This document shows, in pieces, positions 36,473 to 43,442 of a stretch of 64,000 bases of DNA. The translations under genes were made by a program, and so were the position numbers. Source of the DNA: Dethiosulfovibrio salsuginis (lineage in GTDB: Bacteria > Synergistota > Synergistia > Synergistales > Dethiosulfovibrionaceae); contig NZ_FXBB01000001.1 of assembly GCF_900177735.1 (NCBI RefSeq), positions 1-64,000 on the forward strand. Reading direction: 5' to 3'. Position 1 is the stretch's first letter; each line of letters begins with the position of its first letter. Below the pieces are notes generated by a model. It did no database searches and was not told the origin of the DNA. It was given only the letters and a program-made list of their open reading frames with translations.

Positions 36473-37219
36473 ATGGCTGAGACAAAGGTATATTCTCGTC
36501 CTGAAAGCCTGAAGAGGGACGTTCACACCCATTACTGTCCGGGCTGTGGGCACGGTATCGCCCACAGGATGATCTGTGAGGTTATAGACGAGATGGGCAT
36601 CCAAAACGAGACGGTCAGTATGTCTCCTGTAGGATGTGCCGCTATGATGTACGACTACATCGATATCGATTACGTTGAGGCAGCCCACGGCAGGGCTCCT
36701 GCTACCGCCACAGGAATAAAAAGGGTCCTGCCCGATAAGTTTGTCTTCACATATCAGGGAGACGGAGACCTGGCCTCCATCGGTATGGCGGAGATAGTTC
36801 ACGCCGCAAACAGAGGGGAAAAGTTCACAACCTTCTTCATAAACAACGCCATCTACGGCATGACCGGAGGACAGATGGCTCCCACAACCCTGATAGGTCA
36901 GAGAGCCACAACCTGTCCTCAGGGAAGGGACCCGGAGCTTTCGGGCTTTCCCATAAGGATGTGCGAGATGCTGGCGACCTTAGAGACCCCCGCCTACATA
37001 GAGAGGGTGTCTGTAGCTAAGCCTAAGTACATAATGCAGGCCAAGAAAGCCTTTCAGAAGGCCTTCCGTTATCAGAAGGAGGGCAGGGGATTCTGCTTTA
37101 TAGAGGTTCTCTCTACCTGTCCCACAAACTGGGGAATGAACCCGGTGGAGGCTTTCGATTGGCAGATAGAGAAGATGATGCCCTGTTTCCCTCTAGGCGT
37201 CTTCAAGGACTTCGAGTAA
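36473..37219 (+). CDS. vorA: 2-oxoacid:ferredoxin oxidoreductase, beta (TPP) subunit
   Basis: A 248-residue thiamine diphosphate-binding subunit. HYCPGCGHGIAHRM near residue 21 gives the CxxCGH iron-sulfur motif, FTYQGDGDLASIG near 85 is the TPP/Mg motif, and FFINNAIYGMTGGQMAPTT completes it. A further Cys in STCPTNWG near 213 is typical of the cluster ligand set. It lies between the alpha and gamma subunit genes. Substrate choice remains open between branched-chain and 2-oxoglutarate types. Confidence 0.92.
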   Translation: MAETKVYSRPESLKRDVHTHYCPGCGHGIAHRMICEVIDEMGIQNETVSMSPVGCAAMMYDYIDIDYVEAAHGRAPATATGIKRVLPDKFVFTYQGDGDLASIGMAEIVHAANRGEKFTTFFINNAIYGMTGGQMAPTTLIGQRATTCPQGRDPELSGFPIRMCEMLATLETPAYIERVSVAKPKYIMQAKKAFQKAFRYQKEGRGFCFIEVLSTCPTNWGMNPVEAFDWQIEKMMPCFPLGVFKDFE

Positions 37220-37233
37220 GGAGGACTGGAGAT

Positions 37234-37794
37234 ATGTCCAATCAATTCTACATGGATCTCCTGGCCGCAGGTTTTGGAGGACAGGGAATAATGATGCTCG
37301 GTCAGCTGATAGCCTACTCAGGCATCCATCAGGGACGATACGTTACCTGGATTCCCGCCTATGGCCCTGAGATGAGAGGCGGTACGGCCAACTGCTCCTG
37401 CGTGGTAAGCAGCCAGGAGATAGGATCTCCGGTTGTCGGCCAGGCCGACGTGGTGGTGGTCATGAATCAGCCATCGCTGGATAAATTTGAGCCAAGGGTG
37501 AAGCCCGGTGGCTTTCTCCTGTACGATAGCGATCTGGTAAAGTATGAGACCCCAAGAGAGGATATCACCGTTATCCCAGTTCCCGCTAAGATGATAGCCC
37601 ACGAGCTCGGCAGCGAGAAAGTGGCCAATATAGTGATGTTAGGGGCCATAGTCAAGGCTACTGGGATAGTGTCCGAATCGGACTGTCTCGATACCATAAA
37701 GGAGAAGCTGGGCGCGAAGAAACCTCAGTTTTTGCCCATGAACCTGGACGCTTTCGATAAAGGTATATCAATCGCCCAGGAGCATTTAGTCTAA
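37234..37794 (+). CDS. vorC: 2-oxoacid:ferredoxin oxidoreductase, gamma subunit
   Basis: A 186-residue gamma domain beginning MSNQFYMDLLAAGFGGQGIM, with the family motifs GFGGQGIMMLGQLIA and YGPEMRGGTANCSCVVS. ATG 37234 was chosen because GGAGGACTGGAG precedes it; the frame is open upstream to 37159 but that part overlaps the beta subunit. This completes the four-subunit enzyme in order delta, alpha, beta, gamma. Confidence 0.92.
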   Translation: MSNQFYMDLLAAGFGGQGIMMLGQLIAYSGIHQGRYVTWIPAYGPEMRGGTANCSCVVSSQEIGSPVVGQADVVVVMNQPSLDKFEPRVKPGGFLLYDSDLVKYETPREDITVIPVPAKMIAHELGSEKVANIVMLGAIVKATGIVSESDCLDTIKEKLGAKKPQFLPMNLDAFDKGISIAQEHLV

Positions 37795-37799
37795 AGCCT

Positions 37800-38342
37800 A
37801 TGGATTTCGGGGAGAGGACCTTAAGCACCGAGGTTCTGTATCGCGGAAAGGTCCTGGATCTTCACGTCGATCAGGTGGAGCTGCCGGGGGGCAGAGTTAC
37901 ATCCCGGGAGGCGGTACGCCACTCTCCTGCGGTAGCCATCGTGGCGGTCGAAGGGAACGATATCTACCTTGTCAGGCAGTTTCGTCATGCGGTCGGCGAT
38001 TTTATCCTGGAGATTCCCGCAGGGATAGTCGAGAGCGGTGAGACTCCACTACAGACCGCTGCCAGAGAGATCCAGGAGGAAATCGCCATGAAGGCGGAGA
38101 ATCTCGAGGAGATAGGAAGGATATACACCTCTCCAGGTTTTTCCGACGAGGAGATAGTTCTCTTCTGGGCTGAAGGACTCTCGCCCTCCAGGTTACCGGC
38201 GGACGACGACGAGTTTATACAGGTTGAAAAGGTCCCTCTAAGCCAGGTTTGGTCCATGATCGACGACGGGGTTATCAAAGACGGCAAAACTATAGTCGCT
38301 CTTTACCGTATGGCACTAAAGGGAAAAATAGCATATCATTGA
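37800..38342 (+). CDS. Nudix hydrolase, ADP-ribose pyrophosphatase-like
   Basis: A 180-residue protein with the Nudix box GIVESGETPLQTAAREIQEE near residues 78-97; the box continues IAM, with Ala where the consensus has Gly. VYLVRQFRHA-type and EIPAGIVESGE segments match the NudF/YqkG group that splits ADP-ribose to AMP and ribose-5-phosphate. It lies 5 bp after the gamma subunit gene and is followed by a terminator, so it is the last gene of this operon. Confidence 0.88.
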   Translation: MDFGERTLSTEVLYRGKVLDLHVDQVELPGGRVTSREAVRHSPAVAIVAVEGNDIYLVRQFRHAVGDFILEIPAGIVESGETPLQTAAREIQEEIAMKAENLEEIGRIYTSPGFSDEEIVLFWAEGLSPSRLPADDDEFIQVEKVPLSQVWSMIDDGVIKDGKTIVALYRMALKGKIAYH

Positions 38343-38370
38343 GGGGGGCCTGTGCCTCCCTCAATTTTTT
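38339..38370 (+). terminator. terminator after the Nudix gene
   Basis: TTGAGGG (38339-38345) pairs with CCCTCAA (38358-38364), followed by TTTTTT. It separates the oxidoreductase operon from the Xer recombinase gene, which begins 17 bp later. Confidence 0.85.
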
Positions 38371-38386
38371 AGGACAGGGTGACCTA

Positions 38387-39289
38387 ATGAGATCCTTTAG
38401 CGATATTTTAGCTTCTTTTATCGATTATCTGTCCCTGGAGAGAGGATACAGCGATAACACCGTCACAGCCTATCGGAGAGATATATTGCAGTGGAAGGTT
38501 TTCTGCGAAAAGAAAGAGGACGATCTTTTCCGACCGTCGGAGGGACTTTACGACCTGTACGTCATGAAGCTGAGGCGGGAGGGGTTGGCCGATTCCTCCG
38601 TCCAGAGAAAGTGTTCTTCCGTAAGGACCTGGGTACGTTTTCTTGTTATAGAGGGGCATATCCCCGACGATTTTACCCTCCCTGGGCTTCCGTCCAGACC
38701 TAAAAAACTACCTCAGATACTGACGGAAGGGGAGATGGATAGGCTCTTTAAAAGCTGTGACGACGATCCTGATTTCTATATGGGTCTAAGAGACAGGGCT
38801 ATTATCGAGGTACTCTACGGGTGTGGACTGAGGGCTTCGGAGCTGTGCGGACTTTCCCTAAAGGACATAAGGCATGATCCAGGAGCCCTTTTCGTCCTGG
38901 GAAAGGGCGGAAAGGAACGGATGGTCCCTTTAGTGGGCAGCGCCAGGAGATGGATGGATAAATACCTCTCCCATGGCAGACCTCTGAAGGATAGGGCCGA
39001 GACGGACCGGGTCTTTCTGTCCATAAGAGGAGGCCCTCTCAGGAGGGAATCCCTATGGAGGATTATAAAGAGCAGAGGAAAGCTGGCCGGTATCTCCTCC
39101 GCCAGACTCCATCCTCACGTCATACGTCATACCGTAGCCAGTCACCTTTTGAGGAGGGGGATGGATCTCCGAACCCTCCAGGAGTTTTTAGGACATAGCT
39201 CTATAGATACGACGGAGAAATACCTTCACTTCGATCTGGAACTTAGGGATGTTTACGACTCAAGCCATCCCAGAGCAAAATACACGTAG
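38387..39289 (+). CDS. xerD: Xer-type tyrosine recombinase (XerD/XerC)
   Basis: Site-specific recombinase of 300 residues, the usual XerC/D length. An N-terminal SAM-like DNA-binding domain (FIDYLSLERGYSDNTVTAYRRD) is followed by the catalytic domain: Arg in YGCGLRASELCGL, Lys in GKGGKERMVP, HPHVIRHTVASHLLRRG with His-x-x-Arg, FLGHSSIDTTEKY with the His and the nucleophile Tyr. ATG 38387 is the natural start; upstream codons overlap the terminator. It lies 4 kb from a dif-like site, its expected target. Whether it is XerC or XerD cannot be settled here. A second Xer was not seen. Confidence 0.93.
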   Translation: MRSFSDILASFIDYLSLERGYSDNTVTAYRRDILQWKVFCEKKEDDLFRPSEGLYDLYVMKLRREGLADSSVQRKCSSVRTWVRFLVIEGHIPDDFTLPGLPSRPKKLPQILTEGEMDRLFKSCDDDPDFYMGLRDRAIIEVLYGCGLRASELCGLSLKDIRHDPGALFVLGKGGKERMVPLVGSARRWMDKYLSHGRPLKDRAETDRVFLSIRGGPLRRESLWRIIKSRGKLAGISSARLHPHVIRHTVASHLLRRGMDLRTLQEFLGHSSIDTTEKYLHFDLELRDVYDSSHPRAKYT

Positions 39290-39304
39290 AAGGAGGATTT
39301 TAGA

Positions 39305-40117
39305 GTGATAAAAAAGATAGACGAGGCCCTGGAGGTCATAAAGAGCAAAATAGGTGGAGTTCCCGACGTAGCGGTAGTTCTCGGTTCAGGATTGGGCGGT
39401 CTGGCGGAGTACATAGAGGATAAGGTGATAATACCCTACGAGGAGATTCCTCACTGGCCTCTTTCCACCGCCCCCGGTCACGCTGGACGGCTGGTCGCCG
39501 GTAAGTTCGGTGGCAAATCGGTGGTGGCCATGCAGGGCAGGCTACACGTTTACGAAGGATATTCTATGGACCAGGTGGTATTTCCCGTCAGGGTGTTCGC
39601 AAGGTGGGGGATAGGGCACTTTATCGCCTCCAACGCCAGCGGAGGAATCGGCTACGGCCTGATGCCCGGGGATATGGTTTTGATCCACGATCACATAAAC
39701 ATGATGGGCAAAAACCCCCTTATCGGTCCTAACATACCGGAGCTCGGCGAGAGGTTTCCCGATATGACCTACGCTTACAACAGGGACCTGCTGGATTTAG
39801 CTGAGGATGTCGCTAGATCCCACAACCTCACCACTAGAAGAGGGGTTTACGTCGCCTTCACCGGACCGTCCTACGAGACCCCTGCGGAGATCCGTATGGC
39901 CAGAGTTCTCGGTGCCGACGTAGTCGGAATGTCGACGGTCCCGGAGGTGTTGATCGCTCACCACGGAGGGATGAAGGTTTTAGCCGTCTCCTGTGTGGCT
40001 AACTACGCCGCCGGTATGACGTCGAACCCTCTATCGGAACAGGAGGTTTTAGACGAGATGGCAAAGGCCGCCGACGATCTGACCACCTTGGTGGCCGGAG
40101 TGATCGAACAGATATAG
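39305..40117 (+). CDS. punA: purine-nucleoside phosphorylase (trimeric type)
   Basis: Cleaves purine nucleosides with phosphate to base and pentose-1-phosphate. The 270 residues show the class I PNP patterns: VVLGSGLGGLAEYIED (phosphate site), HAGRLVAGKFGGKSVVAMQG, NASGGIGYGLMPGDM, and FTGPSYETPAEIRM with VVGMSTVPEVLIAHH. Start GTG at 39305, preceded by GAAGGAGG. It precedes the pyrimidine phosphorylase gene by 9 bp. It could also act on methylthioinosine made by the deaminase at 20.9 kb, which is speculation. Confidence 0.93.
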   Translation: MIKKIDEALEVIKSKIGGVPDVAVVLGSGLGGLAEYIEDKVIIPYEEIPHWPLSTAPGHAGRLVAGKFGGKSVVAMQGRLHVYEGYSMDQVVFPVRVFARWGIGHFIASNASGGIGYGLMPGDMVLIHDHINMMGKNPLIGPNIPELGERFPDMTYAYNRDLLDLAEDVARSHNLTTRRGVYVAFTGPSYETPAEIRMARVLGADVVGMSTVPEVLIAHHGGMKVLAVSCVANYAAGMTSNPLSEQEVLDEMAKAADDLTTLVAGVIEQI

Positions 40118-40126
40118 GTAGCCCTC

Positions 40127-41431
40127 ATGTTCGATATCCTAAGGTTTATCGAGACCAAAAGGGATGGGGGAAACAACGGAGCGGAGGATCTCAAGGTTTT
40201 TGTCCGTTCCATAATGGAGGGCTCCGTCAGGGATTACCACGTAGCGGCGTGGCTCATGGCGGTATACCTCAACGGCATGGCGGAAGATGAGCTACTGGCC
40301 TTTACCGATGCCCTTGCGAACTCTGGAGAGGTGGTTTCCTTCGGGCGAGGGGTAAAGACGGTGGATAAACACAGTACCGGAGGGGTCGGCGATAAGGCAA
40401 CCCTTATATTGGTTCCTCTGGTGGCCGCCTGTGGCTTATCGGTGGCTAAACTCAGCGGAAGGGGCCTCGGCTTTACCGGCGGTACCGTGGATAAGCTTGA
40501 ATCTATCCCAGGCTTTAAGGTCGATATGACCCTGGAGGAATTTAAATCTCAGGTGGAGGAGATAGGATGTGCCGTCGCAGGCCACTCCCCGGACCTCGCA
40601 CCTGCGGAGGCCTTTTTTTACGAGCTAAGGGATGTCACCGCTACGGTTCCCTCTCTGCCCCTTATATGCTCCAGCATAGTCAGCAAGAAAATAGCCGGAG
40701 GGGCGGATAGCTTTGTTTTTGACGTCAAGTACGGTTCCGGTGCCTTTATGAGCGATCTGGAGGACGCGAAAAAACTAGCTGAATCTCTGGTGAACCTCTC
40801 CAACAAGATGGGACACCCTAGCTCCGCTCTTTTAACCTCTATGGACGAGCCTCTAGGTAAATGGATAGGGAACTCTATGGAGGTTCTTGAGTCGGTGGAG
40901 GTCCTTAAAAATTCGGGCCCAGAGGATACCACAGAGCTGTGTTTAGCTCTAGCGGGGGAGATGCTCCTCAACGGAGGTATGGTTACCAGCCCGGAAGCAG
41001 GTGTGGAGATGGCAAGATCGGCCCTGGTGGAGGGAAGAGGGCTTAAAAAACTGGCGGAGTTAGTGGTCAGACAGGGCGGACCGGCGGACTTAGTCGATTA
41101 TCCCTCAAAATATCTACAGCCTAGCCCTCTGGTCTACGAGCTAAAGGCCCAAGGGGACGGATTTATATCCTCCGTAAATACCAGATTTATAGGTGAGGGG
41201 ATCCGTCGGCTTGGAGGAGGAAGAAGCGATAAAGAGGAGTCCATCGATCCAGGGGCCGCGCTGGAGATTACGGTGAAAATCGGGGACAAGGTCAAAACCG
41301 GGGACGTGATAATGAAATGCTATTCCGACGATCCTTCCTCCGTGGATTACGCCAGAGAATACCTCGATCGTAGCTGGACGGTGGACGTAGAGGCGGTCCG
41401 TCCTCCGCTTATTCTGGGGAGGGTCGATTAG
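40127..41431 (+). CDS. deoA: pyrimidine-nucleoside/thymidine phosphorylase
   Basis: A 434-residue phosphorylase that splits thymidine, deoxyuridine or uridine to base and sugar-1-phosphate. It has DKHSTGGVGDKATLILVPLV near residue 83, LSGRGLGFTGGTVDKLE and KYGSGAFM, the hallmark motifs of the TP/PyNP family. The family signature does not separate DeoA from the broader Pdp. With the PNP gene just upstream it forms a nucleoside salvage pair. Confidence 0.92.
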   Translation: MFDILRFIETKRDGGNNGAEDLKVFVRSIMEGSVRDYHVAAWLMAVYLNGMAEDELLAFTDALANSGEVVSFGRGVKTVDKHSTGGVGDKATLILVPLVAACGLSVAKLSGRGLGFTGGTVDKLESIPGFKVDMTLEEFKSQVEEIGCAVAGHSPDLAPAEAFFYELRDVTATVPSLPLICSSIVSKKIAGGADSFVFDVKYGSGAFMSDLEDAKKLAESLVNLSNKMGHPSSALLTSMDEPLGKWIGNSMEVLESVEVLKNSGPEDTTELCLALAGEMLLNGGMVTSPEAGVEMARSALVEGRGLKKLAELVVRQGGPADLVDYPSKYLQPSPLVYELKAQGDGFISSVNTRFIGEGIRRLGGGRSDKEESIDPGAALEITVKIGDKVKTGDVIMKCYSDDPSSVDYAREYLDRSWTVDVEAVRPPLILGRVD

Positions 41432-41434
41432 GGT

Positions 41435-41815
41435 ATGGCCTTTATCCTGAGGATACTCAGGGCCCTTTTGCCTCTGTTTTTTTTCTATCTGGTGGGAAAG
41501 ATCCTGCGAAACTTTATGGCCGTATATCGCTATCAGCACTATAGAGGTCAGGCTGGATCTGGTCAGCAAGGCGGTGGGCAGCAAAGGACTAGCAGCTTCA
41601 CCTCTAGAGAGGGCGACCCCTACGAGATTTTAGGGTGTCCTAGCTCCAGCTCGAACGATGAGATAAAAAAGAGATACAGAGAGCAGATAGCCAAGTACCA
41701 CCCCGATAGGTTCGTGGGTATGAGCTTAGACGAAGATTTTGTAAAACTGGCGTCAAGCAAGTTTCAGGAGATACAACTGGCTTACGATGCTATACGGAAG
41801 AGCAGAGGGTTTTAG
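41435..41815 (+). CDS. membrane-anchored J-domain protein
   Basis: A 126-residue protein with an N-terminal membrane segment (ILRALLPLFFFYLVGKIL, residues 5-23), a Gly/Gln-rich linker (about 42-52) and a C-terminal J domain: DPYEILGCPSSSSNDEIKKR, then YHPDRF with the essential HPD. It would recruit DnaK to the inner face of the membrane. It starts 3 bp after the deoA stop. Topology resembles DjlA/DjlC-type proteins, not DnaJ, since zinc-finger and C-terminal domains are absent. Confidence 0.88.
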   Translation: MAFILRILRALLPLFFFYLVGKILRNFMAVYRYQHYRGQAGSGQQGGGQQRTSSFTSREGDPYEILGCPSSSSNDEIKKRYREQIAKYHPDRFVGMSLDEDFVKLASSKFQEIQLAYDAIRKSRGF

Positions 41816-41825
41816 GCCACAGGGG

Positions 41826-41854
41826 TTTTCAATATCGGCTAAATGAGGTACAAT
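41826..41854 (+). promoter_or_regulatory. promoter of tRNA-Sec
   Basis: TTTTCA at 41826-41831 and TACAAT at 41849-41854 with a 17-bp spacer. Transcription would start near 41861, about 10 nt before the mature tRNA. The block GGTACAATAC resembles the other -10 regions in this window. Confidence 0.6.
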
Positions 41855-41870
41855 ACGCCATGTTTCTTGC

Positions 41871-41969
41871 GGAAGCGAATGTGTCCTGGTGGGCGCCCCG
41901 GGCTTCAAACCCGCGAGGGGGGCGGTATAGGCCGTCTCCGGTGAGTTCGATTCTCACACGCTTCCGCCA
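41871..41969 (+). tRNA. selC: tRNA-Sec (selenocysteine, anticodon TCA)
   Basis: A 99-nt tRNA with encoded CCA. The ends GGAAGCG and CGCTTCC pair as acceptor stem, with the 3' end CTTCCGCCA. A six-pair D stem with the four-base loop TGGT, the anticodon loop CTTCAAA with TCA at 41905-41907, a long variable arm and the T arm GTGAGTTCGATTCTCAC are all visible; this long form with TCA is specific to selenocysteine tRNA. It shows that the host decodes UGA as selenocysteine. selA, selB, selD and any selenoprotein are outside the window. Confidence 0.96.
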
Positions 41970-41980
41970 AATAGCCTTTT

Positions 41981-42029
41981 AGGTGGCCGTTTTCCGAGCT
42001 TCACGTCTCGGAAAACGGCCACCTTTTTT
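41981..42029 (+). terminator. terminator after tRNA-Sec
   Basis: An 18-bp perfect stem: AGGTGGCCGTTTTCCGAG (41981-41998) pairs with CTCGGAAAACGGCCACCT (42007-42024), followed by TTTTT-rich sequence. Confidence 0.93.
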
Positions 42030-42146
42030 ACGTGTAAAAACGGAGGTATCGTAGGTCCTCTTCAAAAAAGAAGGGGCCTTACAGGCCGTTTTGAGAGGTC
42101 GAAAAACCGCCACCCATGCGGCTCAAACGAAAGTATCTCACTTGCA

Positions 42147-42269
42147 TTGTGTTACATTGGAGCTTTGGGGGTAAATCCTCTGATACCAAGGGGTTGACTG
42201 TATAAGGATAAGAGGTTATTCTCGTCAAGAAAGTAACATAATACGTTTATATACCACGTTGTGTTACTT
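42147..42269. repeat. three copies of a TTGTGTTAC-type motif around the recombinase promoter
   Basis: TTGTGTTACAT at 42147-42157 (+), AAGTAACATAA at 42231-42241 (the reverse complement of TTATGTTACTT), and TTGTGTTACTT at 42259-42269 (+). The second and third form an inverted repeat with one mismatch and a 17-bp gap in the 5' leader. The first and second are inverted around the promoter. All three resemble the XerD arm of dif (TTATGTTAAAT), matching at 8 or 9 of 11 positions. They may be recombinase binding sites, an operator or recombination sites. Confidence 0.65.
42194..42222 (+). promoter_or_regulatory. promoter of the small tyrosine recombinase
   Basis: TTGACT at 42194-42199 and TATTCT at 42217-42222 with a 17-bp spacer. 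It would start transcription near 42229, directly ahead of the inverted repeat at 42231-42269, so binding there could repress the gene or the leader RNA could fold. Confidence 0.65.
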
Positions 42270-42298
42270 TAAACGAAGCCAAAAAAGGAGGGGCTATA

Positions 42299-42907
42299 GT
42301 GGAGTTTGTGCAGCCTATAAGGGACAAGGCAAAAATAGACGCCATGAAAAAACTGCTGAAAGCCAGCAATATGAGGGACTACGTTTTATTCACCTTGGGG
42401 ATAAACTCTGGACTCAGGATATCCGACCTCCTGACGTTAACCGTTGGAGACGTAGCTATAAAAGGCAAAAAAACGCCCTCTATCTCCGACAGAATAACCT
42501 TAAAGGAAGCCAAAACAGGAAAGACCAAAAGCTTTCCTCTAGGGGATACCGCAAAGAAAGCCATAAGGGAGTACCTCAAATCCAGGAAATACGACTGCAG
42601 TGACCCAGAGCAAAGATCGACGCCTCTTTTCCCCTCCCGAAAAAGAGGCGTCGAAAAGGGATCTAGGCCTATCAGCAGGATTCAGGCCTACAGGATACTG
42701 AACGACGTCGCAAAGGTGGTGGGGATAGAGGAGAGAATAGGCACCCATACCCTGAGAAAGACCTTCGCTTATCACGCCTACCAGAGCGGTTACGATCTTT
42801 CGATGATACAGAAGCTGCTAAATCATTCATCCCCTGGGGTGACCTTGCGATACATAGGCATCACCCAGGACGAGATGGATAACGTCTACCTCTCCTTGAA
42901 CCTGTAA
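42299..42907 (+). CDS. small tyrosine recombinase, catalytic domain only (FimB/FimE-sized)
   Basis: A 202-residue recombinase with the full active-site set: Arg in SGLRISDLLTLTVGDV, Lys in EAKTGKTKSF, HTLRKTFAYHAY (His-x-x-Arg), LLNHSSPGVTLRY with His and the nucleophile Tyr. It lacks the N-terminal SAM-like domain of Xer and phage integrases, so its layout is that of FimB/FimE invertases or short integron-like integrases. GTG 42299 is preceded by AAAAAGGAGGGG. It lies between tRNA-Sec and a dif-like site, with XerD-arm-like motifs on its promoter. No excisionase, cargo or phage gene is near, so it is either a solitary recombinase or the remnant of an element. Confidence 0.88.
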   Translation: MEFVQPIRDKAKIDAMKKLLKASNMRDYVLFTLGINSGLRISDLLTLTVGDVAIKGKKTPSISDRITLKEAKTGKTKSFPLGDTAKKAIREYLKSRKYDCSDPEQRSTPLFPSRKRGVEKGSRPISRIQAYRILNDVAKVVGIEERIGTHTLRKTFAYHAYQSGYDLSMIQKLLNHSSPGVTLRYIGITQDEMDNVYLSLNL

Positions 42908-42949
42908 GAGACCCTAACAAAAATGACCTCACCGAGATTGCTCGTAAAA

Positions 42950-42987
42950 CTGGATGTAGCTACAGGTAGATAAATCCAGCCTTTTTT
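42950..42987 (+). terminator. possible terminator of the recombinase gene
   Basis: CTGGAT (42950-42955) pairs with ATCCAG (42974-42979), followed by TTTTTT at 42982-42987. The 18-nt loop contains the small palindrome GTAGCTAC. It is weaker than the hairpin at 43037-43084. Confidence 0.55.
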
Positions 42988-43006
42988 GATCCTAGGAAAA
43001 CAGCTT

Positions 43007-43034
43007 TTGCAACATAAGATACATTATAGGACAT
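43007..43034 (-). other. dif: candidate dif site (XerCD recombination site)
   Basis: Read on the minus strand, 28 bp split as ATGTCCTATAA (XerC-type arm), TGTATC (centre) and TTATGTTGCAA (XerD-type arm). From memory of family consensus, the left arm agrees with the Firmicutes form ACTTCCTATAA at 9 of 11, the centre with TGTATA of E. coli at 5 of 6, and the right arm with TTATGTTAAAT of E. coli at 8 of 11. It lies exactly where rightward and leftward gene blocks converge, within 4 kb of a Xer recombinase gene and 13 kb of ftsK. Confidence 0.7.
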
Positions 43035-43036
43035 AA

Positions 43037-43084
43037 GATTGATATATAAAAAGCAGAGCGAACTCTGCTTTTTATATATCAATC
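43037..43084. terminator. perfect bidirectional terminator hairpin
   Basis: A perfect 22-bp stem (43037-43058 against 43063-43084) with the loop CGAA. The inner part AAAAAGCAGAG/CTCTGCTTTTT gives a T-tract on each strand, so it can end both the rightward recombinase transcript and the leftward obg-rsfS transcript. The rsfS stop codon (43079-43081) lies in one arm. It directly abuts the dif-like site. Confidence 0.9.
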
Positions 43085-43426
43085 TATATTCTCAAACCTT
43101 TTAACAGGTCTATCTCCCCAGATACGGTCTAAGTTGTAAAACTCCCGCCCTTTTGAACTGAAGATGTGGATCAGCACATCCCCGGCGTCGATAAGTCTCC
43201 ACATAGAGCTGTTTTGTCCCTCTCTGGAGTATTTGACCCCAAGCTTGTCCAGCGCATCCTCCGCTTCGTTGCATAACGTTCCCATATGTACATCCGAGTT
43301 GGCGGTTGCGACAACGAACTCTGAAGCTATGGTCGACGCTTCCTGAACGTCGACCATCACCACATCTTGACCTCTTTTTGAGGAAATTGCCTCAGCTACC
43401 GATTGAGCGACGTTGCTGTACTCCAT
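43079..43426 (-). CDS. rsfS: ribosomal silencing factor RsfS
   Basis: A 115-residue protein that binds L14 on the 50S subunit and blocks joining of the 30S when nutrients are poor. It matches the Iojap/RsfS pattern: VMVDVQEASTIASEFVVATA, HMGTLCNEAEDALDKLGV, MWRLIDAGDVLIHIFSSKGREFYNLDRIW. It is the last gene of obg-nadD-lcp-rsfS; the nadD-rsfS association is very common. GGAGTG precedes the start and its stop lies within the terminator hairpin. Confidence 0.95.
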   Translation of the reverse strand: MEYSNVAQSVAEAISSKRGQDVVMVDVQEASTIASEFVVATANSDVHMGTLCNEAEDALDKLGVKYSREGQNSSMWRLIDAGDVLIHIFSSKGREFYNLDRIWGDRPVKRFENID

Positions 43427-43442
43427 GTTTTCACTCCTTCTA

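Larger units (their letters stand above)
42030..42298. other. noncoding stretch between tRNA-Sec and the small recombinase
   Basis: No gene was found here. It holds a weak hairpin, GGCCT/AGGCC, at 42075-42087 followed by GTTTT, three copies of a TTGTGTTAC-type motif (listed separately), and the recombinase promoter. The tRNA-Sec 3' end is not repeated in this stretch or after the recombinase gene as far as I could see by eye, so there is no evident attL/attR pair. Confidence 0.6.

Noticed and set aside
42030-43078. CRISPR array or toxin-antitoxin pair near the recombinase
   Set aside because: No regularly spaced repeats of 25-40 bp and no small paired genes were seen; only short motifs and hairpins are present.
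41970-43078. Genomic island with cargo next to tRNA-Sec
   Set aside because: Only one gene lies between tRNA-Sec and the core gene rsfS, and no duplicated tRNA end was found.
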